NCBI GenBank assembly: GCA_004294095.1
Contig: RDZR01000025.1
Coordinates: forward strand, 1-64,000
Direction of reading: 5' to 3'
Origin: Verrucomicrobiota bacterium
Lineage (GTDB): Bacteria; Verrucomicrobiota; Verrucomicrobiia; Verrucomicrobiales; Akkermansiaceae
Length of the DNA stretch: 64,000 nt
Shown here: positions 30,604 through 39,522 of the stretch, piece by piece
Position numbering within the stretch: position 1 is the first letter of the stretch
Layout of the letters: each line of letters opens with the position of its first letter
Made by a program: the position numbers and the translations under genes
Notes under the pieces: generated by a model
What the model was told of the DNA's origin: nothing
Seen by the model: only the letters and a program-made list of their open reading frames with translations
The model's database searches: none

Positions 30604-31454
30604 GATTTTGGAGAATCGGAACTTTCCTCATCGCGATCGGCTTCCAGTCCTTTACGCATTTTTTGGGAAATCCATGGCCGCACGAGCAACCCGTAAAGCA
30701 GGTAGCTGCTGAACAAAACGACTGGCATGATGAAGCGGAATTGCACGGTGGCGATGCCTATCAACAGAGCAACGACGATGGCCCCCAAGGTGCCGCGCGT
30801 GCTCCAATCGATTTTCTTAAAACTCGGATAACGCACATCGCTAATCATCAGCCAAGATAAGCCTAACATCGCACCAGCGAGGATAAATTTCCATGCGCCT
30901 AATTCGTGATCATTTTTGTAGAGATCGATGAGCAGGAAAGTCAGAGACGCAATGAATCCGGCCGCCATCGGAATCGGCAAGCCACGGAAATCGTTCGATT
31001 CACCAGGCTTTTTCGGCATTATCGCGAGGCAATTGAAGCGAGCGAGCCGCATTGCACCACAGACGAGGTAAATCAGTGCGATGGCCCATCCGAGATTTCC
31101 CAGCGGAAAAAGCACCGCCTTGGAAAGAAGCATCGCCGGAGCCATGCCGAAGGAAATGATGTCTGCGAGGGAATCAAATTGCTGGCCGAAGGGTGATTCC
31201 TGCCCACCGAGGCGCGCGAGCCGGCCGTCTAACAGATCAAATAGACAGGAGCCGAAGATGAGCAATATCGCATACTCGTAGTATTGGCGCATTTGCTCGT
31301 AGTAAAGTTTAGCCGGCATCGCGTGATTTCCCACTTCCACCAGACCACGAAAGATCATCAATACCGCAAAGAATCCGCAGGCGAGATTGCAGGCCGTCAT
31401 TAAATTCGGCAGAAAATAAATTTTCGGTTCGTTTGGATCGCGCACCCTCGGCAT
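30600..31454 (-). CDS. pssA: CDP-diacylglycerol--serine O-phosphatidyltransferase
   Basis: LPNLMTACNLACGFFAV; LFDLLDGRLARLGGQESPFGQQFDSLADIISFG (CDP-alcohol phosphotransferase motif). Confidence 0.93.
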   Translation of the reverse strand: MPRVRDPNEPKIYFLPNLMTACNLACGFFAVLMIFRGLVEVGNHAMPAKLYYEQMRQYYEYAILLIFGSCLFDLLDGRLARLGGQESPFGQQFDSLADIISFGMAPAMLLSKAVLFPLGNLGWAIALIYLVCGAMRLARFNCLAIMPKKPGESNDFRGLPIPMAAGFIASLTFLLIDLYKNDHELGAWKFILAGAMLGLSWLMISDVRYPSFKKIDWSTRGTLGAIVVALLIGIATVQFRFIMPVVLFSSYLLYGLLVRPWISQKMRKGLEADRDEESSDSPKS

Positions 31455-31552
31455 GGGACGATGCTATGACAGGATCTGGGATTAGCAAATACCGGAAAAT
31501 GCAAAGATCTTTCATTTTGCTTGGGGTAGTTTCGATGATAAAATAAAATGCA

Positions 31553-32095
31553 ATGGAGCTAACTGAGATGACGTGCCAAACGCCGATGGGGCAATTGATG
31601 GAGTTTTTGCCAAGTGCCAAGCGCGCGTTATTTGCAAAATATCACTTGGGCGGATGCAGCAGTTGCGCGTTCTCCAATGATGAATCGCTGGCGGATCTTT
31701 GCCAAAGAAGCCAACTCGATGCCGATGAAGTATTGGCGCATTTGATCGCGAGCCATCATCACGATGAGGCATTGTGGATGACTCCCGAGCGCGCGCATGA
31801 GTTGCAAACCGAGCTGCGTTGGATCGATACTCGCACGCGGGAAGAACATGAAGCGGTCGTCATTGCGGGCTCGGATTTTCTAACAAACGAATTGCAGCAG
31901 CAGATTTTTGCGAGCTCGAAAGAAACGATGATTTTGCTTTATGATCATTCTGGAAAAACGGTGTTAGATCAAGTCGCGTGGTTCCGTGGGCATGGTCTCG
32001 AAAACACCTTCGGCCTGCGCGGCGGGATCGATGCATGGAGCCGCGAGATCGATCACACGCTGCCAAGGTATCGGTTAGAAATCGATGCGCAGTAG
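31553..32095 (+). CDS. rhodanese-like protein with N-terminal DUF1858/ScdA-like helical region
   Basis: N-term LMEFLPSAKRALFAKYHLGGCSSCAF; C-term WIDTRTREEHEAV...FGLRGGIDAWS. Confidence 0.8.
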   Translation: MELTEMTCQTPMGQLMEFLPSAKRALFAKYHLGGCSSCAFSNDESLADLCQRSQLDADEVLAHLIASHHHDEALWMTPERAHELQTELRWIDTRTREEHEAVVIAGSDFLTNELQQQIFASSKETMILLYDHSGKTVLDQVAWFRGHGLENTFGLRGGIDAWSREIDHTLPRYRLEIDAQ

Positions 32096-32677
32096 TCAGT
32101 GCGAGCGCGGTTTCTCGGCCAGAAATAAAATGGGTGCTGGCTTGAGAGTGCCGATGGCTGCGTAGCGCGTGACGCGCCAATCCAAGCTCGCCATTCTAAC
32201 AAACCAAGCCTCGACGGCGATCGCTTCATCCATGCCAGTTGCATGCCCAGGATAGCAGACGACGGAAAGCACGCCACCATTGCGCAAGGCGCGCACCGCC
32301 GCATCGAGCGCGAGCAAAGTGGTTTCTTTGAGTGTCGTTTGCTCGTGATCTGCGCCCGGTAGATAGCCGAGATTGAACATCACCACAGCCGCTTGATTGA
32401 GCGGGCAGACATCTAACAAAAATTCATGACTCAAGCAATGCAGGGAAACTTGCGAGTCTAGCCCTGCCGCTTCGATTGCGCGCTGGGTCGAAGCAATCGC
32501 CTCTGGTTGGCAATCGAGCGCGATCACTTTTCCATCCACTCCCACGCATCGAGCGAGAAAAAGCGTGTCATTGCCATTTCCCGCAGTGGCATCCACGACT
32601 AAATCTCCAAGCGCAATGCATGGCTCTAACAATTGTTGAGCAAGTGCCGTAGGCCGCGGTGGAAATGAACGCATCAT
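32096..32677 (-). CDS. class I SAM-dependent methyltransferase (YtqB-like)
   Basis: DATAGNGNDTLFLARCVG; VIALDCQPEAIAST; VVMFNLGYLPGADH; VVCYPGH. Confidence 0.85.
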   Translation of the reverse strand: MMRSFPPRPTALAQQLLEPCIALGDLVVDATAGNGNDTLFLARCVGVDGKVIALDCQPEAIASTQRAIEAAGLDSQVSLHCLSHEFLLDVCPLNQAAVVMFNLGYLPGADHEQTTLKETTLLALDAAVRALRNGGVLSVVCYPGHATGMDEAIAVEAWFVRMASLDWRVTRYAAIGTLKPAPILFLAEKPRSH

Positions 32678-32683
32678 GGCTTA

Positions 32684-33676
32684 TCAATCGTGAAGTTGCA
32701 AATAGCGTGCAATGTTGACCTCATCGTCTGGAAGCGTCCCATCGCAGAGACACGCGGCGAGTCGGGCGGCGGCTCCCGGAGCATACAGCGAGCCTTTGGA
32801 TCCCAGCGCATTGAGCATCCATGAGCCATCTGGCATTTCACCTAACAGCGGCATGCTCCTGCGTAAAATGGGTCGTATGCCAGCATCGTGACCGACTACT
32901 TCATAAGTCGCGCGGCCCAGCAATCGCTCCGCTGTTTTTTGTAATTTGATGATTCCTTCAGCGCTCGGATTTTCATCTAACACATCCCACTCATACGTCG
33001 AGCCGACGCGGAACTCCCCCGCCCCGATTGGAATCATCCATCCGCCGCCACCGACGCGGATGTGGCTCTCATCCGCAACGGCTCGGATGGTGAGAATTTC
33101 ACCCTTGGCACATCGATGGCGGCCGTAGCGAGAAGTCATTAAGCCTGCTGCGCCATCGCACCATATCGTGCGGCTGTTAGATTGCTTGTGGTCGGCGAGT
33201 TGGAAGCACTCTGCGTTTTGGAAAAATGTTTTTGAGGCGTTGAGAAAATCGGCAACGGCCAGCCATCCACCACCGCGGATGAGCATCGCGTGGTGCCAAT
33301 CTCCGGCGGCAGGCTGTGAGCCGGCAATCCATGGTTGCACTTGCTCGAGCTTGGATTTTGAAAGGATTTTAAGCCACTCCTTTTCATCCGCGGCTAAGCG
33401 CAGGATGGGCAATGGGTGCCAGAATTTCCGCCCCAGAGTTTCTTCAATTTTCTGATAGAAAGCCATCGCCTCCGCATACCACGGAGCGAGTTGCCAGCTC
33501 GGTTCAAAATTTTTTCCAGTGATGGGATTGATCAATCCAGCAGCCACGCGGGAACTCCCGCCCTGGCCACGATCCATGATGACGAATGGCGCGCCACGCC
33601 ACCAAAGATGCCAAGCGAGACAAGTGCCAGCCAACCCTTGGCCAATAATCTGCCAGCGGTTTTTCTCGGCCATCAT
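32684..33676 (-). CDS. FAD-dependent oxidoreductase (DAO family)
   Basis: WQIIGQGLAGTCLAWHLWWRG; GLINPITGKNF; GIRPILRRSMPLLG. Confidence 0.88.
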   Translation of the reverse strand: MMAEKNRWQIIGQGLAGTCLAWHLWWRGAPFVIMDRGQGGSSRVAAGLINPITGKNFEPSWQLAPWYAEAMAFYQKIEETLGRKFWHPLPILRLAADEKEWLKILSKSKLEQVQPWIAGSQPAAGDWHHAMLIRGGGWLAVADFLNASKTFFQNAECFQLADHKQSNSRTIWCDGAAGLMTSRYGRHRCAKGEILTIRAVADESHIRVGGGGWMIPIGAGEFRVGSTYEWDVLDENPSAEGIIKLQKTAERLLGRATYEVVGHDAGIRPILRRSMPLLGEMPDGSWMLNALGSKGSLYAPGAAARLAACLCDGTLPDDEVNIARYLQLHD

Positions 33677-33993
33677 TGCGGCATCAGCGGACGATTCGGA
33701 TCTTGCCAGCCGGCATCGTGGCCTTTCGCGTAATTGAACAACTGCTTATGTGCGTAAGGCACAAATTGCGCGTGTTGTTCTTGGTTAAGTTTGAGCAAAA
33801 CGGCGGCGTTGATTGTGCGCATGATCTTCTGCATCAAATGCAACGTGAGCTGCCGCCCTTTGCGCGCTTTTTGCACCTGTTTATGACTCAGTTGTTCTTC
33901 TGAAATATCGACTAAATCATGATTCTTGAGTCGCCACTGCTCCATGAGTTCGTCGAGTGGTTGGCTGCCGTGATCGCGCGTCGATGTGTCCAT
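33673..33993 (-). CDS. hypothetical protein
   Basis: Open frame from MDTSTRDHG; overlaps the preceding and following genes. Confidence 0.55.
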   Translation of the reverse strand: MDTSTRDHGSQPLDELMEQWRLKNHDLVDISEEQLSHKQVQKARKGRQLTLHLMQKIMRTINAAVLLKLNQEQHAQFVPYAHKQLFNYAKGHDAGWQDPNRPLMPQ

Positions 33994-36392
33994 GCCGATT
34001 GCTAGTATGAGAATTATGGGATGACGAGCGGGATTGTGGAAATTGTTTCTGGCGCATGCCAGCGGCAACAATCACCAAAGAGACCGCAGAGCTCAGCGGC
34101 ATCACAATCGCGGCCAGCAAAGGACTCATGTGGCCTGAAATACTGATCGCGACGGACGACCAAATTGTAAACCAGCGCGATCACAAATGCGGCACGCACG
34201 ACTTGGTAGCGACGCTTGGCCAATTGTAGCATCGAGGGCAAAAATCTCATGCTATGGCCCATGAAATAAAAATCCGCCTTGTGCTCTAACAGACTTTGAT
34301 CCACCACCGGAGTGCCAGCCGTCCATGCTGCATTGAACGCGAGAGAATCATTGGCCCCATCGCCCAAATACAGCGTATCATGTTGGTCCAACGAACGCAC
34401 GAGAGTTTCTTTCTCATCGGGCAACAAGCATGCATGCGCATCGCCAGCAGGAATCCCCAATTGCTCAGCTGCTAGAGAAACTTTTTCTTGGCGATCTCCT
34501 GATAGAATCACCGTGCGGAAGCCGCGATCTAACAGCCAGCTAACAGTTTTCTGTGCGTCTTGGCGAAGAGAATCCTGAAATTGAAAGTGGGCAATCACAT
34601 CGCCATCGCAGCAAAGCACCGCGTCTTGGCGAGCTTCAGTGATCGCTTGAGATGTTGATTTCCATCCGGGCTTGCCGAGTGACCATTGGTGGCCTTTATC
34701 TGAAAAATAGCGGCCCATGCCCGGTGCATCGATGACATCCACCTCATGATGTTCATTGAGAATTTTTTGGCCCTCAAAGCCGAGTGCTTCTAACAAAGTC
34801 CGCGAAACTGGGTGCAACGAACGGCACGTCAAGCGGGCAAGAGCGAGGCGCTGCTCAAACGACAATCTCTCCAGTGCCTCCGGCTCAAGTAACTGTGGCC
34901 GCTCGATGGTGAGGGTGCCGGTTTTATCAAAAATCACCTTCCGCACTCGGCGCAAGCGGCCCCATAACATCGGCTGCCGAATGAAGACGCCCAAGCGCTG
35001 CATGTGCGAACCTGCTAGATCATCTGCGAGCGGCAAGGAAACTCCCAAAGCACACGGACATGAGACGATGAAGATGGAAATCATCACTTGCAACGCAGCC
35101 GTGAGACCTGATGCATGATACCAAAAACCAAAGCCGATGAACCCGACAGCAAGCACCATGCACAGGTAAATTTTTAACATCTTTTCGATGGCCGGCAGGC
35201 GAATCGGCGCCACATGCTCATCGACTAATTTTGCCAAAAGTGAATCGCTCCACTGCTCATTGGCCCGCAGTAAAATCGGCCTTTGGCCCAAGTGAATCGC
35301 TCCGGCAGGCAATGAACGGCCTGGCGAATATGTGCATGGCTCCGCTTCACCATGAATCCATTCCAGCGAAAAATCCGCAGGATCCCCAGCGAGAGTCGAT
35401 GCCACAGGGACGGCTTGTCCGGACTCTAACCAATAGCGTTTTCCTATCTCGATCTCCGAGAGTTCAAGTTGGGTTGAGTCTTCATCGGAGCGAACCTGCG
35501 CGGGCACCGAGCGCTGGCGTTGCATGCGATGGCGGTTTTTCTCAAGCGCGGAAATTTGCACAAAACGCCCGCCAAGCATGAGGAAAACGAAGGTGGAGAC
35601 AAAATCAAAATAGAACAACTCGCGATGCTCTAACAGCCATCCACCGATCGAGCCGAAGTAGGCCACAATCAAGCCAAGTGCGATCGGCAAATCGATGTGC
35701 AGTGATTTCATCCGCAGCGCCTGCCATGCCCGTGTCATGAAATACGTGCCGCCCACCAGCATCGATAAAGTGGCTGTTAGAAAAGTGATCAATTCAAACA
35801 AATGGGCAAATGGCATATCTTTCGGCATGCCGAGATAGCTAGGCAGGGAAAATGCCATCGCATTGAGCATGAACGCGCCGCAAAGGCCTAAGCGCGTGCC
35901 GAGCAATTTTGCTTCGCTCAAGGAGGCTGATGATTTTTTCGCCCGCAGTGTGTAGCCGAACCGCACCAGCTCCGCGGCGAGTGCCTCGATGTTGAGCACA
36001 TGGCGCTGCCATTTCAGATGCAGGCAGCCATTGCCCGGATTCGCCGCTGCTTCGAGAGTCCCCGAGTGGCGCAAAATGAGTTTTTCGATCAGCCAAACGC
36101 AGCCGATGCAAGAAATGCCATCCACGGAAAACGTCGCTGTCGCCACATGTTGCGAGGCATCCTCTTGATTGGTGGCATCCACTATTTTTCTTAAATCGCG
36201 AAAATCGTGAGCCTCAAATGGCACGCTCATCACCGGACTGCCGGCTTGGCCGTTGCGCAGTTGATAGTATTGATCAAATCCGCCGTCATGAATCATCTCG
36301 TGCACGAATTCGCAACCGTGGCAGCAAAATTGATCCGTCGGATTTTTTGGAACAAAATGGGTTCCGCAGTGACTGCATTCCTTCATGATCAA
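33917..36392 (-). CDS. ccoI: CcoI/FixI-type P-type ATPase, apparently frameshifted near 34151-34160 (single-frame ORF ends at 34014; shifted-frame tail runs to 33917)
   Basis: CSHCGTHF...FCCHGCEFVH; SCPCALG; DKTGTLT; GDGANDSLAF; C-terminal TM pair MSPLLAAIVMPLSSAVSLVIVAAG is in a different frame. Confidence 0.85.
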
Positions 36393-36401
36393 ATGGGAAA
36401 A

Positions 36402-37121
36402 TTACTTCTCATGGCAGCACGATGGTAACTCCGGAGCCGCCTTCTCGATCTGCGCCGACGCATTCCAAATTGGCAGCGTATCGTGCAATCTCCACATCAT
36501 TACTAGAGCCGCAGTAATTGCTAAGCCTCGTTGCAAGCGAGCCATATTCCACGGTTTGAGTTTTGCGCGGAAGCGGTGAAGTTGGATTTGCGCGAGCCAT
36601 AACAACGGCACTGTCCCAAGGCCAAATGCGAGGGCAAATTCCGCGCCACGCACCGCGCTGCCGCTGAAGAGACTGATGCCAAATAGTCCATAAAGCGGAC
36701 CGCATGGAAGCAACGGCGTGAACAATCCAAGAGCCAGCCCGCTGCGGATGGGCGACATATTTCGGGTGCGCATGCGCAGCTTGGTGGCAATGCGCAGCAA
36801 CGCCAATGGCCGCGGCAATCGTTTTTCCAAACCCAAGCCAAATAGCAAAAACAATCCTGCGAGCAGCCATGGCAATAACACGCCGCTTGAGTGAAAGAAC
36901 GATTGCAACGGCTGCTGGCCGAGTGCGCCACATAGACCGCCAATCACCATGTAAGAGCTGAGCCTCGCGATGTGATAGACCGTCATTCCTATGCTGCGCT
37001 CGCTATCCGTTGCAGACATCGTTGATAGCCCACACGCAATCGGGCCGCACATGCCCACGCAATGCACGCTGGTAATCATCCCAGCTATCAGTGCTCCCAT
37101 CGTCGTGTGAATTTCTTGCAT
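36402..37121 (-). CDS. sulfite exporter TauE/SafE family (urease accessory UreH-like) protein in cbb3 cluster
   Basis: ITSVHCVGMCGPIA...; GLFTPLLPCGPLYG...; multiple TM helices. Confidence 0.9.
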   Translation of the reverse strand: MQEIHTTMGALIAGMITSVHCVGMCGPIACGLSTMSATDSERSIGMTVYHIARLSSYMVIGGLCGALGQQPLQSFFHSSGVLLPWLLAGLFLLFGLGLEKRLPRPLALLRIATKLRMRTRNMSPIRSGLALGLFTPLLPCGPLYGLFGISLFSGSAVRGAEFALAFGLGTVPLLWLAQIQLHRFRAKLKPWNMARLQRGLAITAALVMMWRLHDTLPIWNASAQIEKAAPELPSCCHEK

Positions 37122-37127
37122 CGGATG

Positions 37128-37256
37128 TTAGGGCTTTTGGCTTGATGAAACTGGAACCGTCTCAGGCGCGTTGCGAACGGCGATGACGATCAGGCACGTC
37201 CATGCTGTGACTAACAGAATGAATGCAAGACTGACAAATATCCAAAGGCGTTTCAT
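37128..37256 (-). CDS. 42-aa single-TM small protein in cbb3 cluster (missed by ORF track)
   Basis: MKRLWIFVSLAFILLVTAWTCLIVIAVRNAPETVPVSSSQKP; start overlaps the ccoG stop. Confidence 0.7.
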   Translation of the reverse strand: MKRLWIFVSLAFILLVTAWTCLIVIAVRNAPETVPVSSSQKP

Positions 37257-38680
37257 GGAGTGGGTGGTTCGCGATGGATCGCATTCGGATTCGGACCTAA
37301 AAATTTCGTTTCTTGAATCACCGTGGCATTGCCCGGCTGACCATGAATTTCGATCTCTAACATTACCGGCCCGGTGTAGGCATCGAGTGGAACGACGACG
37401 ACGACTGGCCGCGCAATTTCTTTGAGTGCTTCTAACACAAATGTTTGGCCACTGCCGGTGATTTCATAACCCACAGGTGCATCCTTCAGCTTGATCTCAA
37501 AATTCATTGGCTGATTGCGTTTGTTGAATACCCGCAGTTGGTAGTGATTGCGAATCACCGCTGGGTCTTGGAAAAATGATGGACCACGCATGCGCGAAAT
37601 TTCCGCCGTGATTGGCTTAGCGCGGAAAAATGCCGTGAGGCTAAGCACCGTCAACCCGAGCAGACCTAACAGAAAATACGCATAGAGCCTCGGCCTTAAA
37701 ATGCGGCGCTTCTGTCCGGCGAGACCACGCATCGAATCGTATCGCACCAGGCCAGTCGGACGATCCAGCTTGGTCATGATTTCATCGCAAGCATCGATGC
37801 AGGCGGAGCAACCGATGCATTCCAATTGCAGGCCGTTGCGAATGTCGATGCCAGTCGGGCAGACATTCACACATCGCATGCAATCGATGCAATGCCCCGC
37901 AGTCAGATCCGTGGCTTTACCACGCGGCTCACCTCGCGCTTCATCGTAGCCGATGATGATCGTATCGTCATCTGTTAGAGCGGATTGCAAACGTCCGTAA
38001 GGACACATCAAAATACAAAATTGCTCCCGAAAATGGGCGAAACAAAAATACAATGCCGCAGTCAGCAAAAAGACCGAAGTGAAGGCTGTTAGATGATCGA
38101 ATGGCCCAGCTTGCATGAAAGAATACAGCCGTGGGATGGATACGAAATAGGACAGAAAAACGTGGGCGATCAGCGCTGCGAGTATCAGATAGATTCCTTC
38201 ACGGATCGATACCTTGAGTATTTTCCGCGGACTCCACGGAGCGGCTGCCAGTTTGCGCCGCGCGGGTGCATCCCCATCTAGCCAACGCTCGACGACGCGG
38301 AAGACATGCTCTAAAAAAACCGTGTAGGGACAGGCCCAGCCGCACCAAATCCGGCCTAACACGGCAGTCACCACAAACAATAAAAAACCAAGCCCGCTGA
38401 TGGCGAAGAACATCACCCACAAATCTTGAGGCACCAAAGTCAGCCCAAAGATGTGGAAGCGGCGCATTTCCACATCGAGAAAAATGGCCGGTGCGCCATT
38501 GATCTGGATCCATGGCATGGCCACGTAAACGACAATGAGCAGAATAGCGACGATCCGCCGCCATGTGGTAAAACGCCCATGCACATCGGCAGGGTGCAGA
38601 ATGAAATGCGAACCATCTGGATTGATCGTTGTAACACTATCCAGATTCGGTTTGCGTGATTTAGGGGTTGGCAGGGGCAT
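37253..38680 (-). CDS. ccoG: cytochrome c oxidase accessory protein CcoG
   Basis: GRIWCGWACPYTVF; CILMCPYGRLQSAL; CIDCMRCVNVCPTGIDIRNGLQLECIGCSACIDACD. Confidence 0.95.
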   Translation of the reverse strand: MPLPTPKSRKPNLDSVTTINPDGSHFILHPADVHGRFTTWRRIVAILLIVVYVAMPWIQINGAPAIFLDVEMRRFHIFGLTLVPQDLWVMFFAISGLGFLLFVVTAVLGRIWCGWACPYTVFLEHVFRVVERWLDGDAPARRKLAAAPWSPRKILKVSIREGIYLILAALIAHVFLSYFVSIPRLYSFMQAGPFDHLTAFTSVFLLTAALYFCFAHFREQFCILMCPYGRLQSALTDDDTIIIGYDEARGEPRGKATDLTAGHCIDCMRCVNVCPTGIDIRNGLQLECIGCSACIDACDEIMTKLDRPTGLVRYDSMRGLAGQKRRILRPRLYAYFLLGLLGLTVLSLTAFFRAKPITAEISRMRGPSFFQDPAVIRNHYQLRVFNKRNQPMNFEIKLKDAPVGYEITGSGQTFVLEALKEIARPVVVVVPLDAYTGPVMLEIEIHGQPGNATVIQETKFLGPNPNAIHREPPTP

Positions 38681-39335
38681 CTCCAGTTGAAACTACGAAA
38701 TCCTTAGTATTTTCGCTGATGAGATATGCGACGACCTCGACGATTTTGAGTGGCGGCATTTTTTGCCCCCATGCTTCCATGCGTGCGCCATTGTGGCCCG
38801 GATTGTCTGCCGGAGTTCCGTCATTGATGAGTTGAAATTGACGCAAGGCGGATGCGCCATATTTCCACTGTCCATCATTGAGCGGCAAGCCGGGCAATGG
38901 GATGCTTTGCCCACCGGCGAGCACCATTTTCGCGGATCGATCTTGGGCATGGCAGGCGGAGCAATTTGCCAAATACGTTTCTTTGCCATTGGCCACCGCA
39001 GCGGGATCTTTCGCCCACTGGTTGATGAGTGCGTCGTCGTCTAACTTCGCAAGCATTTCATCGAGTGCTTTGCTTTTGGCTTTTTCGATGAGTGCCATCT
39101 GCGAATTGATTTTTTCCTCATCCGATTTCATGAATCCTAACTGATAGTAGCCAATCCAGAGGAGTGGGAAAAAAAGCAGCGTTGCGAAAAAGATCGCCAG
39201 CCACCAATTTGGCAGCATTTGATCGTATTCTTGAATGCCATCATATTCATGGGGGCGAATCACAATTTCGCCTTCGCGGCTTGCATATTCAGCACGCCGT
39301 GGCTCGGGAGTCGTATTGTTTAGTGGAGTGGACAT
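38661..39335 (-). CDS. ccoP: cbb3-type cytochrome c oxidase subunit CcoP (one visible CxxCH)
   Basis: YDGIQEYDQMLPNWWLAIFFATLLFF; heme site CSACH; start could be GTG 39353. Confidence 0.9.
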   Translation of the reverse strand: MSTPLNNTTPEPRRAEYASREGEIVIRPHEYDGIQEYDQMLPNWWLAIFFATLLFFPLLWIGYYQLGFMKSDEEKINSQMALIEKAKSKALDEMLAKLDDDALINQWAKDPAAVANGKETYLANCSACHAQDRSAKMVLAGGQSIPLPGLPLNDGQWKYGASALRQFQLINDGTPADNPGHNGARMEAWGQKMPPLKIVEVVAYLISENTKDFVVSTGDAPANP

Positions 39336-39349
39336 TGGTTTTTTTAAGT

Positions 39350-39511
39350 TCACTTTGGCTCGTCAAAGGGAATCTGTGCCAGCTCTTCACGCTGGCTTTT
39401 GCTCATCCGGATTGAGCGAATCGTCACATACATGAAGACAGACGCGGTAAAAGCGAATGCGAGGATGGGCATCACGAGTGTCCAATGATCGAGCACGAGT
39501 CGTTTAAACAT
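39350..39511 (-). CDS. ccoQ: CcoQ-like small subunit (53 aa, missed by ORF track)
   Basis: MFKRLVLDHWTLVMPILAFAFTASVFMYVTIRSIRMSKSQREELAQIPFDEPK between ccoNO and ccoP. Confidence 0.75.
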   Translation of the reverse strand: MFKRLVLDHWTLVMPILAFAFTASVFMYVTIRSIRMSKSQREELAQIPFDEPK

Positions 39512-39522
39512 ATCGTTGGCTG

